Shown in pieces: positions 47,510-57,386 of a stretch of 64,000 bases of DNA; position 1 is the first letter of the stretch, and each line of letters opens with the position of its first letter. The stretch is from JAGNXB01 sp942490895. Its GTDB lineage: Bacteria > Bacteroidota > Bacteroidia > Chitinophagales > Saprospiraceae. A model generated the notes under the pieces. That model was not told the DNA's origin. It saw only the letters and a list, made by a program, of their open reading frames with translations, and made no database searches. Both the position numbers and the translations under genes were made by a program. The DNA is taken from NCBI GenBank assembly GCA_942490895.1, contig CALNZC010000039.1:1-64000 (forward strand), read 5' to 3'.

Positions 47510-48667
47510 TCATAGGATGGATTGAAAATGAGACCAGGGCAATACTTGAATGTCGTGGAGGGTCATGTGGTCATCTCCACCATACACGATCATTTTTTCC
47601 AGGGGGAGGTTGGCGAATTGGTCGAATTTGCGAAGGTTGGTTAGAAATGCGGAAGTGACGGTGGTACCCGACTTGATCTCTATGGCTGTCAGGGCCGTGC
47701 CTTTTTCGATGATGAGGTCGATTTCCAGTCCCTTGTTGTCACGCCAGAAGTAGACAGGCGGCTGCAGGCCTCTGTTGTAGAATGTTTTCAGGGTGTCAGC
47801 TAGGATCAGGTTTTCGAACAATGCACCTCGAGCCCAATGATGGGTCAAGTCGGCAGTTGATGTGATGCCTAGTAGATTGGCTGCCAGACCTGTATCGTGG
47901 AAGTACACTTTTGGGGTTTTGACGATACGTTTGGCGAAATTGCGATGATAAGGCCGGGCAAAGTAGATAATGAATCCTCTCTCCAGCAAAGAGCACCAGG
48001 ATTGGATGGTTTTGTGGTCAACGCCTACTTCAATGCCCAGGGAGGAAAAATTGATCAATTGACCGATACGACCGGCCAGGAGTTGGATGAATTTGCGAAA
48101 CGCCAGCAGATTTCTTGCACTCACTAAACCGGCGATATCTCGCTCCAGATACGTTTGAATGTAGGATGGATAAAACAGGTTCGGTTGGATGACCTGATCA
48201 TACAATCTGGGATAGAAACCAGTGACCATAGCCTGATCAGCATCCCTGGGTGGTTGGCCGGCATGGGCCAATTCCTGGATGGAAAAAGGAAGGAGATGGC
48301 TCAGAAAGACCCGGCCGGCCAGACTTTGTGAAATAGAGCGCAGCAGCATGAAATTTTGGGAACCTGTCAGTATATATTCACCCGGTTTTCCGCTCGCATC
48401 GCTGATCACCTGAAGATAAGAGAACAACTCAGGTACGCGTTGAGCCTCGTCGATAATGAGTCCTGTCTTGTGTTGGCGAAGGAACGCCTTGGGGTCTTCT
48501 GTTGCAAACAATCGCGTTTCAGGAGATTCGAGGTTGACATAGGTATAGTCAGGAAAGCAATGTCTGGCCAGTGTGGTTTTGCCGGATTGACGAGGACCGG
48601 TAATGCTGATAACTGGCATTTTTGCGGCCATCTGCTGAATAACGGGTGTCAGGTCACGATAGATCAT
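47510..48667 (-). CDS. AAA ATPase with DUF4143 domain, copy 1
   Basis: About 385 aa. AAA_14-type ATPase: Walker A GPRQSGKTTLAR, Walker B LIIDEAQRVPEL, sensor-like ILTGSQNFMLLR. A C-terminal DUF4143 PD-(D/E)XK-like part contains FWRDNKGLEIDLIIEKG and IEIKSG. ATG at 48667 is preferred to a TTG at 48682 that lies inside an inverted repeat. These proteins are abundant in Bacteroidota and archaea; function is unresolved. Flanked by ~85-bp direct repeats (47328 and 48803). Confidence 0.9.
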   Translation of the reverse strand: MIYRDLTPVIQQMAAKMPVISITGPRQSGKTTLARHCFPDYTYVNLESPETRLFATEDPKAFLRQHKTGLIIDEAQRVPELFSYLQVISDASGKPGEYILTGSQNFMLLRSISQSLAGRVFLSHLLPFSIQELAHAGQPPRDADQAMVTGFYPRLYDQVIQPNLFYPSYIQTYLERDIAGLVSARNLLAFRKFIQLLAGRIGQLINFSSLGIEVGVDHKTIQSWCSLLERGFIIYFARPYHRNFAKRIVKTPKVYFHDTGLAANLLGITSTADLTHHWARGALFENLILADTLKTFYNRGLQPPVYFWRDNKGLEIDLIIEKGTALTAIEIKSGTTVTSAFLTNLRKFDQFANLPLEKMIVYGGDDHMTLHDIQVLPWSHFQSIL

Positions 48668-48676
48668 GCTATAAAT

Positions 48677-48709
48677 GTACAAATTGGGAGTGTTATTCCC
48701 AATTTGTAC
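48677..48709. promoter_or_regulatory. Inverted repeat at the start of DUF4143 ATPase 1
   Basis: GTACAAATTGGGA (48677-48689), 7-nt loop, TCCCAATTTGTAC (48697-48709): perfect 13-bp arms, 9 bp upstream of the ATG on the minus strand. Either an operator or an mRNA hairpin masking the ribosome site. Confidence 0.7.
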
Positions 48710-49274
48710 GAATCATTTTCTTTTTCTACCAATCGATCCGCTATTTCCTACCCACCGTTTCTCGGAGAGTTCTAATCATGCCGGCTGCTTTTTAGCTGCC
48801 GCAACTGTCAGAATCACGGATTCGCACGGATGAACGGATGACACGGATTTTCCTTGAGCGAATCGTGAATAGCCGCTCCATGTCCCCCTCTTTCCTCAAT
48901 GCCCATCCCGGAGCCAAATGGGCAGGAGGGGGTGGGCCGGCACCGAACAGATCAAACAGATAGCAGAATGCCCACATGCCGGGTCGGGGGAGGACTTGCT
49001 CCTTCCTCATTCCTTTTCGAAATCACGAAATGGCATCTTTTGCCATAGACAAACCATAACCCACAACTGGCAACTGACACCCGGACGATGCTTCGCTTCA
49101 CTCGCATGTCCGGACAAGACCGACAACCGATATCCTGCCAGGCCGGAGGAAGGGTTCATTCTTTGTGTGTATACCCAAGTGACTATAACCACCATATCAT
49201 ATTGAGCCAAAAAGAGTTGGACAAGGAACTATAATCTGCTAAATTGTGGTTAAACTATAGAACGATTTTTTGCT
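48710..49274. repeat. Repeat-bearing spacer between ATPase 1 and the PIN pair
   Basis: No gene seen. It includes a copy of the AACTGTCAGAATCACGGATT element (48803-48853), CGCTCCATGTCCCCCTC and GGGGGTGGGCCGGCACCGAA (48872-48950), TGCCGGGTCGGGGGAGGAC (~48977-48995), and CGACAAC/CAACTGG tracts (~49060-49125). Confidence 0.75.
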
Positions 49275-49556
49275 ATGATCACGAAAGAACAATTGAAAGC
49301 GCAAATTGACCAGCTTCCAGATGAAGAGGTTCAGGGCGCCTATCAAGTGCTACGGTCCAAGTTGCGAATTGAGAGTAGCGCCATCAAAGCAACGGGATCG
49401 CAATTGGTGATGGGAAAGAAAAGGCGCTCTTTGATCCAGAGGTTCATTGCATGGTTGCTAGGCAAAATTCCCAAGCATCAAGATAGGAACCTGGCACTTC
49501 ACGACTTTAAAGGTCGTTTTGATAAAGAGGACATTCGGACGAAGGCGTATGAATAG
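49275..49556 (+). CDS. Probable antitoxin of a PIN toxin pair
   Basis: 93 aa. N-terminal helical segment (ITKEQLKAQIDQLPDEEVQGAYQVL) resembles small antitoxin-type proteins, followed by a basic region (GKKRRSLIQRFIAWLLGK) and a charged tail. No DNA-binding motif is certain. It overlaps the PIN gene by 8 bp, the usual arrangement in type II toxin-antitoxin pairs, so the call rests mainly on context. Confidence 0.7.
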   Translation: MITKEQLKAQIDQLPDEEVQGAYQVLRSKLRIESSAIKATGSQLVMGKKRRSLIQRFIAWLLGKIPKHQDRNLALHDFKGRFDKEDIRTKAYE

Positions 49557-49962
49557 CCTGCTATTGGATACGAATGTGTTAATCTATATCAAAGACAGAA
49601 GCTCCATTTTTCATGATTGGGCTCAAGAAATTCTGCAAGGTCAATATACCTTCTTTACAACCAGCAAGAACTTGGCTGAGTACTACTCCGTGACCACTAG
49701 AGGGGTAGATCCTGCTCTGTCACCGCAAGTGGCACTATCTGATCTTCTGGATTATGTTCAATATTGTCAAATCTTGTTTCCTGATCAAAGTAGTCAGAAT
49801 GTGCTGTTTGAGCTTATTGCCAAAGACAAACCGACAGGTCTGAAAGTGCACGATTATGAAATCGCTGCTATCGCAATTGCAAATGGTATTCCGAGTTTAG
49901 CCACCAACAACCCTGGCGACTTTAAACGGATAGAAGGCCTTCAGATTATCAGTCCCAGATAG
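49549..49962 (+). CDS. PIN-domain ribonuclease toxin (VapC-like)
   Basis: 137 aa, start ATG 49549. PIN signatures: DTNVLIY (first Asp), NLAEYY (Glu), KVHDYEIAAIAIANG (Asp) and SLATNNPGDFKRI, giving the acidic quartet for metal-dependent RNA cleavage. An upstream in-frame ATG at 49519 would lie inside the antitoxin gene and adds non-family residues. Confidence 0.88.
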   Translation: MNSLLLDTNVLIYIKDRSSIFHDWAQEILQGQYTFFTTSKNLAEYYSVTTRGVDPALSPQVALSDLLDYVQYCQILFPDQSSQNVLFELIAKDKPTGLKVHDYEIAAIAIANGIPSLATNNPGDFKRIEGLQIISPR

Positions 49963-50428
49963 TAATATGTTCTCCAAACTGCCGGGTTGGGGGAGGAAAG
50001 GGAAAATCCCAAATGACAAATGACAAATCTCAAACAAATCTCAAGTCCCAAGCCCCAATGACCAAAACGGTCAACACTAATCAGGCAAGCACAAGCGGCC
50101 CACGCACCCAAACTGACAACCGATTTCCCAAAACCTGGATAACTCATTAGAAATTGAAATGGTGATCCACACCGGAATAATCGTTTATTCGGTTATGAGT
50201 TTATTCGTTTAGGCTATAACCCCTAGACTCTACTCCCTACACTCAACTCTCCACGTTAATCAACGTACAAAAGACAACGTACATCAGACAACGGACAACC
50301 GAAATCCTGCCGGGCCAGGGGAAGACTTACCCCTTCCTCATAACCTCCTTCACTCCTTAACGAATAAACGAATAAACGCCCGCAGGAGGGACGAACGGAG
50401 ATATCTGCTCAACTAGTAAAGCATACAT
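49963..50428. repeat. Spacer with several 7/8-nt tracts
   Basis: No gene seen. It contains TGCCGGGTTGGGGGAGGA (~49981), CAAATGA heptamers (~50005-50030), TTATTCG-type motifs (~50180-50210), GACAACG-type motifs (~50265-50300), CTGCCGGGCCAGGGGAAGAC (~50306) and CGAATAAA octamers (~50358-50378). Confidence 0.65.
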
Positions 50429-50474
50429 CCTTCACAAAAGGACAAAAAGTAGTATATTTATCCTTTCAAGAAGG
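50429..50474. promoter_or_regulatory. Inverted repeat at the start of DUF4143 ATPase 2
   Basis: CCTTCACAAAAGGA (50429-50442) and TCCTTTCAAGAAGG (50461-50474) pair at 11 of 14 positions around an 18-nt loop, ending 4 bp before the ATG. The AAGAAGG at the right arm would be the ribosome site, so a hairpin would hide it. Same position as the repeat of ATPase 1, different sequence. Confidence 0.55.
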
Positions 50475-50478
50475 CAAT

Positions 50479-51783
50479 ATGTTTCAACGCGACCAGCTTG
50501 TCCAGATCATCAGGGATAATATCGGGTCCGAGACCCATGATCTCCAGCCTCGGCACATCACCCTGCCTACAGACCTGAACCGTGTGATCACCCTCTCCGG
50601 TGCACGACGAACAGGCAAGACGTCCCTGTTCTGGCAGACGATCGGTCTGTTGCGGAAGGAAATAGCCCCGGATCGCATCCTCTATCTCAATAAGGAAGAT
50701 GACCGTCTGTTTCATCTTGATCTGACCGACCTGGACGGTGTTCTGGAAACCTATTTCGCTCTCTATCCCGCCAACAGGCAACAAGTCGTTTACCTCTTCT
50801 TCGATGAAATCCAGCGGATACCTGGCTGGGAAAGTTTTATCCGCAGGATACAGGATACCCTCCAGGTACGGGTTTTTCTTACGGGCTCATCCGCCTCCCT
50901 TTTGGGTAGAGAGATCGCCACAGCAATGCGGGGGCGCACGCTGACCTTTGAGCTATTCCCGCTGTCATTCCCCGAATTTCTGCAGTGGCAGGGGATAGCC
51001 TCTCAGCCTGGAACGTCTGCACACAATGCACAGATCCAGAACGCTTTTCAACATTATCTGGAAGGCACCGCATTTCCCGAGTTAGTCGATTGGAATCCAG
51101 ACTACATCCGCATGGCGCTCCAGGAATATGTGGACCTCCTTGTCTATCGCGATGTAGCTGACCGACTGCAAAGCGCCAACCTGCCTGCCCTCAAGTATCT
51201 GATTCATTACCTCCTGACGAATGCGGGTACACGCTTGTCGATCATGTCTGTCTATAAGGACATGAAAGGTCAGGGACAGACGATATCCAAGGACCTCCTG
51301 TACACCTATGTTGATCTCCTCGAAGATGCATATGCCATCTTTTTGATCCCACTCTATACACGTAATCTGAAGGTGCGTCAGCGCAACCCCCGCAAACTCT
51401 ATGTCCTCGACCATGCCATGAAACGAACCGTCAGTCTGTCCCGGGATACAGGAGCCATCCTGGAGAATATTGTTTTTCTTCACCTTCGTCGTTTGTCGCA
51501 CCAGATCCACTATTGGCAACAGGAGCAGGAAGTGGATTTCATTATCCAGTTCCAGGACCATGTTCATGCGATCAATGTCTGTACCGACCTGTCCGATCCC
51601 CGCACTCGCCAACGAGAACTGGATGGTCTTTTGGCCTGCCTCACCGATCTGAAGCTTTCCCATGGATGGATCATTTCCCACTACCACCAGGAAACCATCC
51701 ACCTAGATGACCATACCATCATCATCTTGCCTGCCTGGAAGTGGCTGTTGCAGAAGGATCCCTTCCAGATGTATGAGCTCTGA
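50479..51783 (+). CDS. AAA ATPase with DUF4143 domain, copy 2
   Basis: 434 aa, same architecture as copy 1 but clearly diverged: Walker A SGARRTGKTSLFWQ, Walker B VYLFFDEIQRIPGW, FLTGSSASLL, and a C-terminal nuclease-like part (IHYWQQEQEVDFIIQ). N-terminus MFQRDQLVQIIRDN. Single-gene unit. A copy of the AACTGTCAGAATCACGG element begins 24 bp after its stop. Confidence 0.9.
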   Translation: MFQRDQLVQIIRDNIGSETHDLQPRHITLPTDLNRVITLSGARRTGKTSLFWQTIGLLRKEIAPDRILYLNKEDDRLFHLDLTDLDGVLETYFALYPANRQQVVYLFFDEIQRIPGWESFIRRIQDTLQVRVFLTGSSASLLGREIATAMRGRTLTFELFPLSFPEFLQWQGIASQPGTSAHNAQIQNAFQHYLEGTAFPELVDWNPDYIRMALQEYVDLLVYRDVADRLQSANLPALKYLIHYLLTNAGTRLSIMSVYKDMKGQGQTISKDLLYTYVDLLEDAYAIFLIPLYTRNLKVRQRNPRKLYVLDHAMKRTVSLSRDTGAILENIVFLHLRRLSHQIHYWQQEQEVDFIIQFQDHVHAINVCTDLSDPRTRQRELDGLLACLTDLKLSHGWIISHYHQETIHLDDHTIIILPAWKWLLQKDPFQMYEL

Positions 51784-52907
51784 TTCCATCGGCATCTATT
51801 TGCCAAAACTGTCAGAATCACGGATTCCCACAGATGAACGGATGACACGGATTTTCCACGCGGCGCAACTCGCCAACGTACTCACGCGAATGCCCTCGCA
51901 ACTGGAAGGGCGCGAGAAAAAGAGGCGCGCAGAAAGGATCCATCCCTCCTCTCCCTCTACCCCAAGCCCGCCCCAACGTACTCAAGCGACACAATCCCGA
52001 GATCAGAATAGCCTTCGTTAACCTCACCCCACCCCTCTCCTTAACATGAGAGCCTTGCCAAACTAAGGGGATACAGAGGCTCCGCCCCCTCGGACCTCCC
52101 TCGGTCTTCGGTCCTCCGTCCTCGGTCTTTCTCCAGTCCTCGGTCACACCGAATAGCCGCAACTGTCAGAATCACGGATTCCCACGGATGAACGGATGAC
52201 ACGGATTCCCTTCCCAGCGCCACCGCCAACGAACCCAATGGCGAACAGCGGGGGTTTGATGTTCTGTACATAAACGAATAACCGAATAACCGAATACCAG
52301 CGCCCCCAGGGCACCCAACCGCACACCACGACATACTGACAACCGCCGGCAGAACCCGACATTCCCCCTCAGTGTAAACCAGCCAAGTCCGCCACGACAT
52401 CCTCACTATCCAACGCCACTCAACTGAAACGCGAGTCCCCAGAGTCAAACTCACCTTTTACCACTGGTGCCCTCAAGTGGACTAATATACCGATGTTCGG
52501 CAAAGCGGCCGGCGAATTCTGAAGTGGAGGGTAGTCCACTAAGAGATCCTGGGATCGAAAGGTTCTTAGTGAACTCAGCCTCCTCCGGTAATGTAAAAAG
52601 CGGAGGTGAGCCTATATTCTAGTCGACAATACAGTGGCCTAAGTGTCTCAGTGGTAAAATACAGACAACAGACAACAGACAATTGACAACCGAAAACCCT
52701 TTTCAATTAACGATTACCCAAAAATGCGGAGCGTTTTTTGTGGATTCACTGCTTCCAAGATGTTAACTTTGGCACTGATGATATCTGTTCATCCTCGGCT
52801 CGAGCCAACCTCCTCCACCGTGAGTCACCCCGACACATGGACGGCGAAGCCGTTTTCTGAGACGAAGGGACTCAGTGACATAGGGACGCAGAGATGGGAT
52901 TCGTTCT
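51784..52907. repeat. 1.1-kb repeat-filled spacer
   Basis: No gene supported. Contents: AACTGTCAGAATCACGGATT elements at 51807-51857 and 52161-52209; a CCTCACCCC copy (~52019); a GGTCTTCGGTCCTCCGTCC tract at ~52095-52145 that, with the following element, repeats ~47255-47380; CGAATAA octamers (~52275-52300); GTGGAGGGTAGTCCAC (~52524); CAGACAA heptamers (52665-52690); and GGGACTCAGTGACATAGGGA (52867-52886) just before S23 gene 4. Confidence 0.75.
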
Positions 52908-53310
52908 ATGGCGAAGATTCGATCACATAGAGAATTGGAGGTCTATCGAATGGCCTTCCTTGCATCCATGGAGATTTATCAACTGACAAAGAATTTCCCC
53001 AAGGAAGAGATGTATTCCCTGACGGATCAATTTCGAAGGTCATCGCGGTCCGTTTGTGCAAATATTTCTGAAGGATTCCGGAAACGGAAGTACCCAAAGT
53101 ACTTTGTTGCCAAGATGATGGATAGCGAAGGAGAAGCTTCTGAGACAGTTACCTGGCTGGAATACTCCCTGGCTTGTAAGTATATCGATCAATCGACTTT
53201 TGAAAAATTGGATTCAGAATACGACAAGATCATTGGCAAACTCGTCGTTATGGGCCAAAACCCAGATCAATGGTCCTACTAATCTCTCTCCTTCCCTCCG
53301 TCTCTAAGTC
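52867..53310. repeat. Weakly complementary tracts flanking S23 gene 4
   Basis: Left GACTCAGTGACATAGGGA (52869-52886) and right TCCCTCCGTCTCTAAGTC (53293-53310) pair at about 14 of 18 positions by hand. Weaker than the other pairs but in the same arrangement around an S23 gene. Confidence 0.5.
52908..53282 (+). CDS. S23/IVP four-helix-bundle protein 4
   Basis: 124 aa. MAKIRSHRELEVYRMAFL, FRRSSRSVCANISEGFRKRKY and EGEASETVTWLEYSL are family features, from a different subgroup than copies 1-3 (SVCANISEGFRKR instead of SIPSNIAEGCSRS). Intact. It lies 36 bp before the Wza-like gene. Confidence 0.9.
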   Translation: MAKIRSHRELEVYRMAFLASMEIYQLTKNFPKEEMYSLTDQFRRSSRSVCANISEGFRKRKYPKYFVAKMMDSEGEASETVTWLEYSLACKYIDQSTFEKLDSEYDKIIGKLVVMGQNPDQWSY

Positions 53311-53318
53311 AAATTTCC

Positions 53319-54110
53319 GTGAAGAATACCTTTAAGTTTAGCACCCTCTTCCTCAGCGTAACGCTCCTCGTCTCCGGATGTCTCGCGCCCGAAAAACTCA
53401 TCAACTTCACCTCCGGCCCCGAGTTTTCGACAACGGCCGATTCTGTCCTGAACCGGACAGCTATCCGCATCCAACCGGATGATATCCTGAGCATCGGCGT
53501 ATTCAACAGTAACGACGTGGATCCCCGCGTGGTGGCCCCCTTTAATCTGGGATTTGGATCGGCAGGGACAGATAAGGAGAAAGAAACTACAGCCTCCGCC
53601 TACCGGGTCGATCTCGACGGCAACATCGACTTTCCCGTACTCGGCGCCATCGCAGTAGGAGGGAAGACCCTTCCCGAAGTGCGCACTATGCTGGTCTCCA
53701 AACTCAAGACCTACCTCAGTGCCCCCATGGTCAACATCCGCCTGGTCAACTTCCGGGTGACCGTACTCGGAGAAGTAAAAGGCCCCGGCAGTTACCCCCT
53801 CGGTGAAGAAGACATCAATATCCTTGAAGCCCTTGGCCTCGCCGGCGACCTCACTCCCTATGGCAACCGCGAAAACGTCCTGGTCATCCGCGAAGAAAAT
53901 GGCACCCGCTCTTTCGGCCGCATCAATCTTCGAGATAGAGAGGTGTTCAACTCGCCCTATTTCTACCTCCGCCAGAATGATGTCATCTATGTCGAACCAC
54001 TGAAGGAGAAATCCTACACCATCGCCACCCGTACTCAGCAGATCCTGCCGTGGGTAGGCGCTTCCGTAGGTGTGTTGAATATTCTTCTCATCATTTTGAC
54101 ACGTGGATGA
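53319..54110 (+). CDS. Polysaccharide export lipoprotein, Wza-like
   Basis: 263 aa, GTG start at 53319. Signal peptide with lipobox LLVSGC (Cys21); polysaccharide export (Poly_export) domain (IQPDDILSIGVF, YRVDLDGNIDFPVLGAI) and one or two SLBB-type segments (VNFRVTVLGEVKGPGSYPL). C-terminal hydrophobic helix (ILPWVGASVGVLNILLIIL). Forms the outer-membrane channel for the polymer with the Wzc-like kinase downstream. Confidence 0.92.
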   Translation: MKNTFKFSTLFLSVTLLVSGCLAPEKLINFTSGPEFSTTADSVLNRTAIRIQPDDILSIGVFNSNDVDPRVVAPFNLGFGSAGTDKEKETTASAYRVDLDGNIDFPVLGAIAVGGKTLPEVRTMLVSKLKTYLSAPMVNIRLVNFRVTVLGEVKGPGSYPLGEEDINILEALGLAGDLTPYGNRENVLVIREENGTRSFGRINLRDREVFNSPYFYLRQNDVIYVEPLKEKSYTIATRTQQILPWVGASVGVLNILLIILTRG

Positions 54111-54111
54111 T

Positions 54112-54988
54112 TGGACCGATGACCGACGACCGAAGACGGATGACCGAGGACGGAAGACGGATGTTTTCAATTCTACAGTTCTACTACATTGGACCGAAGA
54201 TGAATGTGGAAGTTGTTCCAGACGTTTTCAGCTGTTAGAAGTGGCAAGACAGACGTTTAAATTTGAGAATCTAGATGGTTTGAAAGATTGCACGGGATCT
54301 GCAGGATTTGGTTTACATATTGGCAGATCAATTACCAGATAATGAGAAATACAATTTACGATCGCAAATGACCAGAGCCGTGACCTCTATTGGACTGAAT
54401 ATCGCGGAAGGCTCCACTTCGACAACAGATAAGGATCAGGCAAACTTTATCAGGATAGCCATTCGATCACTGATAGAAGTAATCGCATGCCTGATCATGA
54501 TGGAGCGCCGGGGATATGGCGATGAAGACAAACGAAGCGAAACATTCACGCTTTGCACCCAACTATTCGCCAAACTGCAAGCCTTCAAACGATCGTTAAA
54601 ATAAGTGAAGTCGATTAGATCATTGATAAATTACCTCAGTAGGTAGTGCCTCGCCGTCTGGCATACATCCTTCTCTTTATCTGACTGCCAGCCGGCGAGG
54701 CAGCAATCCTCGGTCCCTGCCGTCAAGCGAGCGTCAGCCCTCCTGAATGGATCCTTCAACTCCTCCCTGCCAGCCGGCAGTCTGAGGTTCATCGGTCATC
54801 CATTCAACAACCAACAAACAACGATCAACAAACAACGATCAACGTTCTCGGTCCAACCCGTCCACTGCTGTCCGGCAGGCATAGTCCGTCTCTGGTTTTC
54901 CATCGGTCTTCCCAGCCAGCCGGCAGGCTGGGATCGAACACCGTCTCAAGTCTTCCTTCGATCAACGTCTTCGGTCATCCGTCAAACC
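54112..54988. repeat. Complementary tracts flanking S23 gene 5
   Basis: Left tract 54112-54162 (GACCGAAGACGGATGACCGA, period 7-8) and right tract ~54951-54993 (GTCTTCGGTCATCCGTC) are reverse complements; the best segment GACGGATGACCGA-GACG pairs at 17 of 18 positions. The right tract lies ~350 bp after the ORF, just before the Wzc-like gene. Confidence 0.7.
54241..54604 (+). pseudogene. S23/IVP four-helix-bundle protein gene 5, frameshifted
   Basis: GTG start at 54241 gives VARQTFKFENL..., then one extra T near 54305-54312 shifts the frame; the rest (VYILADQLPDNEKYNLRSQM, VTSIGLNIAEGSTSTTDKDQ) continues to 54604. Corrected length ~120 aa. Subgroup differs again (GLNIAEGSTS). Indel may be sequencing error. 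Confidence 0.8.
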
Positions 54989-55009
54989 TCCCTCAATACC
55001 CACTAACCC
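54605..55009. other. Spacer before the Wzc-like gene
   Basis: No gene seen. GC-rich motifs GCCAGCCGGCGAGGCAGC and CAGCCGGCAGGCTGG (several copies of GCCAGCCGGCAG, ~54690, 54767, 54915), AACAACGATCAACAA repeats (~54815-54845), and the right-hand tract of S23 gene 5 at its end. Confidence 0.6.
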
Positions 55010-57386
55010 TTGGAATTTATAGAAAATAACAACCGCTCCTCCCGGCAACAACCTAACTACCAGGATTTCTTCGAAGAAAAACCAGTCGACCTCAAGCCAT
55101 TGCTCTGGAAGTACGTTCTGGGTCCCTGGTACTTCTACGTCATCGGACTAGTCCTGGCCTGCACCGTGGCGTGGATCTATCTGCGCTATGCAGAACGTGA
55201 ATTTCAGGCGTCGACGACGATCTTGATCCGAGATGAGGCGAGTGGGGCATCAGGCGGACTGCAGGAAAGTTTTGTGTTGGAAGGGATCGGACTGGGCGGA
55301 GGAGGCAAGAATATTGAAAACGAGATCGAGATCCTCAAGTCGCGCAGTATGATGCGCGAAGTGGTGGACAGCCTGAAACTGAACATCCGTTACTTCGCCG
55401 AAGGCCGCATCCGTACCGGAGAACAATACACAGGTACAGCGATCTATTTGGACTCCTTTGCATTATCAGAAGGCAAGTCCTCGGGGACATTCGAGGTCAT
55501 CCTGGAAGATAGCCTGCACGGCACCTGGACTCAGTCAGGAGATGAAGAGGGAATTCACTTCGCCATTGGAGAAACCCTGCTCACGCCATATGGTGTGTTC
55601 CGGATCGCTCACAACGCAAGAATCAAAGAAGTATCTGATGAAACCATCATCATCCGGATCAGCGATGCGGAAAGTGAGGCCCAACGCCTTGCCGGGCGAG
55701 TGAAGATCAAGCGTTTGGGCAATTTTTCCAGCGCATTGGACGTGACCCTGACGGATGGCGTACCTGAACGGGCATGCGGATATCCTCAATGCACTAACCG
55801 ACGCATACAATGAGGCCAGTATTCGCGACAAAAGCCAGGTGTCGGAGAACACCTTTCGCTTTATCACTGATCGACTGGCCTACCTGACCTCCGAACTGTC
55901 GGATGTGGAAGGTGACTTTGAGTCCTTTCAAAAACAGAACCCCATCACGGCAGATATCGCCGGCTCGGTGTCCGATGCTATGGAGACCTTCAAGGAGAAT
56001 GACAATGTCCTCTCCCAGATCGATCTCCAACACCAGTTTCTGTCCAGCCTGGAGGCCACCCTCAATGCAGGAAAGTACGATCTCCTGCCGGCCAACTTCC
56101 TGGTGGACAATGCCGACCTGACCACCCAGACCGGCGACTACAATGCACTCATTCAGGAGCGCCAGCGCCTTCAGGGAACGGTCAGTGGGGATCATTACCT
56201 GGTGCGTCAGGCCGAGGATCGCATCGCATCTGCACGAGCAGTGATGAAGGAGACACTGCGGCTAACTCGTAACAATCTCAAACGCAGTGCGACGGTCTTA
56301 CAGGAAAAGAACAGGATTCTAAATCGTCGCCTGCGAAGTTTACCGAGGGTACAACGCGAACTGGTGGAGATCACCCGCCAGAAGAACATCAAAGAGAACC
56401 TCTATCTCTATCTGCTCCAGAAACGGGAAGAAGCGGCCCTCTCCGCAGCAGTAGCTGCACCCAATGCCCGCATCCTGGATGCATCCCGACCCAATAACAG
56501 TCCGATCTCACCCAAATCGAAGTCTATTTGGGCCTTTGCCTTAATTTTGGGTTTTGGTCTGCCCTTGGGCTTGATCGTTTTGCGCGATCTCCTGGACGAT
56601 AGTATTACCACGCCGGAACAGATCAAGGACAAGGCCGCCACCCCGATGCTGGGCATGGTCGGGCTGAGCAAGAAAGAAGGGCACATTGTGGTGTCCCGAT
56701 CCAGCCGTAGTTCCGTCGCCGAGATGTTCCGCCTCCTGCGCACCAACCTGCAGTTCCTCCTCACCGGAGCAGACCGCAAGGTGGTGCTGGTGACCTCGGC
56801 AGTGGCCGGGGAAGGAAAGAGCTTTGTGGCTCTCAACCTGGCCGTCACTCAGGCTCTCTCTGGCAAAAAGACCATCCTCATCGGACTGGACCTGCGCAAA
56901 CCCAAACTCAGTCGGTACCTGGGTTTGCATGAGGTCCTGCCCGGGATCACCAATGTCCTCATCGGCGACAAGGAATTAGACCAGGTGATTATCCCTTCCG
57001 GGGTGAATGATGCCCTGGACTTCCTGCCCAGTGGTCCCGTCCCCCCCAACCCTGCCGAATTGATCATGGGAGAGCGTATGGTTCTGATTATTGCTCAGCT
57101 GACAGAGCGTTATGACTACATCATTATGGATTCAGCCCCCATCGGTCTGGTCTCTGATTCCCTCCTGCTGGCTGCTCATGCCCATGCCACCCTCTTTGTG
57201 GTCCGTCAGGGCGTCAGCAAAAAGAATACCATTCCCCTGATCGATGATATGGTTCGCGATCAGAAACTGCCCTCACCGGCCATCGTGTTTAATGGCGTAC
57301 ATTCGAAGCGTGGATATGGATACGGCTACGGCTATGGCTATGGGTACGGATATGGGTACGGGTATTATGAAGAGGATAAAAAGTAG
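55010..57386 (+). pseudogene. Wzc/ExoP-like chain-length regulator and tyrosine kinase, one frameshift
   Basis: Inner-membrane co-polymerase and BY-kinase for capsule export. TTG start at 55010. Order: first membrane helix (YFYVIGLVLACTVAWIYL), Wzz domain, coiled-coil region, second membrane helix (SIWAFALILGFGLPLGLIVL), kinase with Walker A SAVAGEGKSF, Walker A' GLDLRKPKL and Walker B YIIMDSAP, and a C-terminal tail of ten alternating Gly-Tyr pairs then YEEDKK, the autophosphorylation cluster. One extra T at ~55785 (in GGGCATGCGG) breaks the frame; removing it gives ERAADILNALTDAY and a ~790-aa protein of normal size. Possibly a sequencing error. Confidence 0.9.
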
